Positions 31,755 to 32,342 of a stretch of 32,342 nucleotides of DNA are shown here, piece after piece. The translations under genes were made by a program, and so were the position numbers. This stretch comes from JAVMKJ01 sp031732875 (GTDB taxonomy: Bacteria; Pseudomonadota; Gammaproteobacteria; Competibacterales; Competibacteraceae). The stretch lies in NCBI GenBank assembly GCA_031732875.1, contig JAVMKL010000101.1, positions 1 to 32,342 on the forward strand, read 5' to 3'. Under the pieces are notes generated by a model. That model did no database searches, had not been told where the DNA came from, and saw only the letters and a list, made by a program, of their open reading frames with translations. The number at the start of each line of letters is the position of its first letter. Positions within the stretch are counted from its first letter, which is position 1.

Positions 31755-31782
31755 ATTATAGGCGGGAAAAACAGCAAGTCAA
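31755..31782 (-). promoter_or_regulatory. Near-consensus sigma-70 promoter
   Basis: On the minus strand TTGACT (31782-31777), a 16-bp spacer and TATAAT (31760-31755). The start would be near 31748. This is the strongest promoter-like sequence in the window and is typical of stable-RNA genes. Confidence 0.8.
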
Positions 31783-32329
31783 GCTTGTGAGGAAAATCTT
31801 CTTACCACCTATCAGTCTGTCCCAAACCATGGGTTCAGAACATTTCAGCAGATTTCCTGCAACGGTAAATCAAACACTTAATACCACCTGCTGACGAGCG
31901 AACCCAGCGATTTTCAAAACTGATGGGTGATGAGGCAAGCGGTGATCCCCGAGCAGGGCATTCGGGCATTCGGGTGTTCGTCTACTCAACAAAACACCGT
32001 GATGATAAAGTCTTCGAGCGGCATGGCGGTCCCTCCGGGCGGTTGAGGTGGTTGGTTCCTCTCAGCTTAGCTCGATCACCATGCCGCATCAGCCTGTGCC
32101 CCATCTCTCCTATCTCCCCTCGAAAAGTCGAACATCGCGTTGGGATATGGATATCAGTAAAATGCTTGCGACGTGTTGACCATAAAGCAGCTTAACGAGT
32201 CGGTATCCACGCCTGAAACACTACCAGCATTCTGTCACTGTGCCGGAGAGTCGTGGATTTTGGGGAAATCGTTGCATTCCCCGCCGCCGCGCCGTATATC
32301 TCTGGTCGTTTGGGACAGGAGTGACGGCC
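31783..32329. other. Gene-free stretch bounded by an 11-bp inverted repeat
   Basis: About 550 bp with no supportable gene; an open frame at 31923-32195 has no start signal or codon pattern. CTGTCCCAAAC (31817-31827) recurs inverted as GTTTGGGACAG (32308-32318), bracketing about 490 bp. Inside are GCGGCATGG/CCATGCCGC (32018-32026 and 32079-32087) and a short tandem repeat GCATTCGG near 31957. It could be a remnant of an insertion element. Confidence 0.45.
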
Positions 32330-32342
32330 ATGTCCACCCGCC
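32330..32342 (+). CDS. Start of a gene running off the right edge (MSTR...)
   Basis: ATG at 32330 with AGGAG (32317-32321) eight bases upstream; only four codons are visible (Met-Ser-Thr-Arg). The ribosome-binding site lies within or beside one arm of the 11-bp inverted repeat. Function cannot be told. Confidence 0.4.

Noticed and set aside
31923..32195. A 90-codon open frame in the right-hand gap
   Set aside because: No ribosome-binding site, no domain-like composition, and it contains an inverted repeat.
1..32342. CRISPR arrays near the Cas4-like domain
   Set aside because: No repeat-spacer pattern is visible anywhere in the window; the Cas4-like module is part of the transposase fusion.

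Overview
The window is GC-rich (roughly 60-65 percent by eye), densely coding chromosomal DNA with bacterial codon use. Three-subunit proton-translocating transhydrogenase, a Glk-type glucokinase, an EAL protein, slipin, SLC13 and GntP transporters point to a gammaproteobacterium. A Competibacter/Contendobacter-like organism is a guess from gene content, not a demonstrated placement.

Left part (1-7.5 kb): the tail of a UPF0016/GDT1-like cation exporter, an EamA/RarD permease whose natural start is thrown out of frame by an 8-bp tandem repeat, a CHASE4 sensor cut off by a transposase remnant, a zinc-ribbon membrane protein with a Toprim-like domain, an asparagine-synthase-like protein, then on the minus strand a cupin, a coiled-coil protein and an HNH endonuclease. 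Middle (7.6-18.4 kb): the pntAA-pntAB-pntB operon with a clear terminator, an EAL phosphodiesterase, glucokinase, a CBS protein, and a LysR regulator divergent from a GntP permease plus CoA-transferase operon (probably hydroxy- or keto-acid uptake and activation).

Right-middle (18.5-25.6 kb): an SLC13/TrkA-C transporter, a Type IIL (MmeI-like) restriction-modification protein whose whole methyltransferase core is missing in frame, an orphan polymorphic-toxin-like domain with a possible immunity protein, and a minus-strand operon with a split MFS/spermidine-synthase-like pair and a serine hydrolase.

Accessory island (25.56-29.94 kb): two 262-bp diverged copies of a slipin 3' end plus terminator flank an AT-rich gene and an IS200-like element. 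The AT-rich gene encodes one 969-residue protein that joins a Cas4/RecB-like Fe-S nuclease module and an RNase H-like exonuclease module to a complete IS66-like DDE transposase. A broken trmO lies beside it. This fusion is the most unusual object in the window.

Right end (29.7-32.3 kb): an intact slipin, a hairpin-rich gene-free stretch, a tRNA-like gene with CAU anticodon and abnormal acceptor stem and position 37, a likely about 195-nt structured RNA with near-consensus promoter and intrinsic terminator, and a long gap bounded by an 11-bp inverted repeat just before the start of a new gene.
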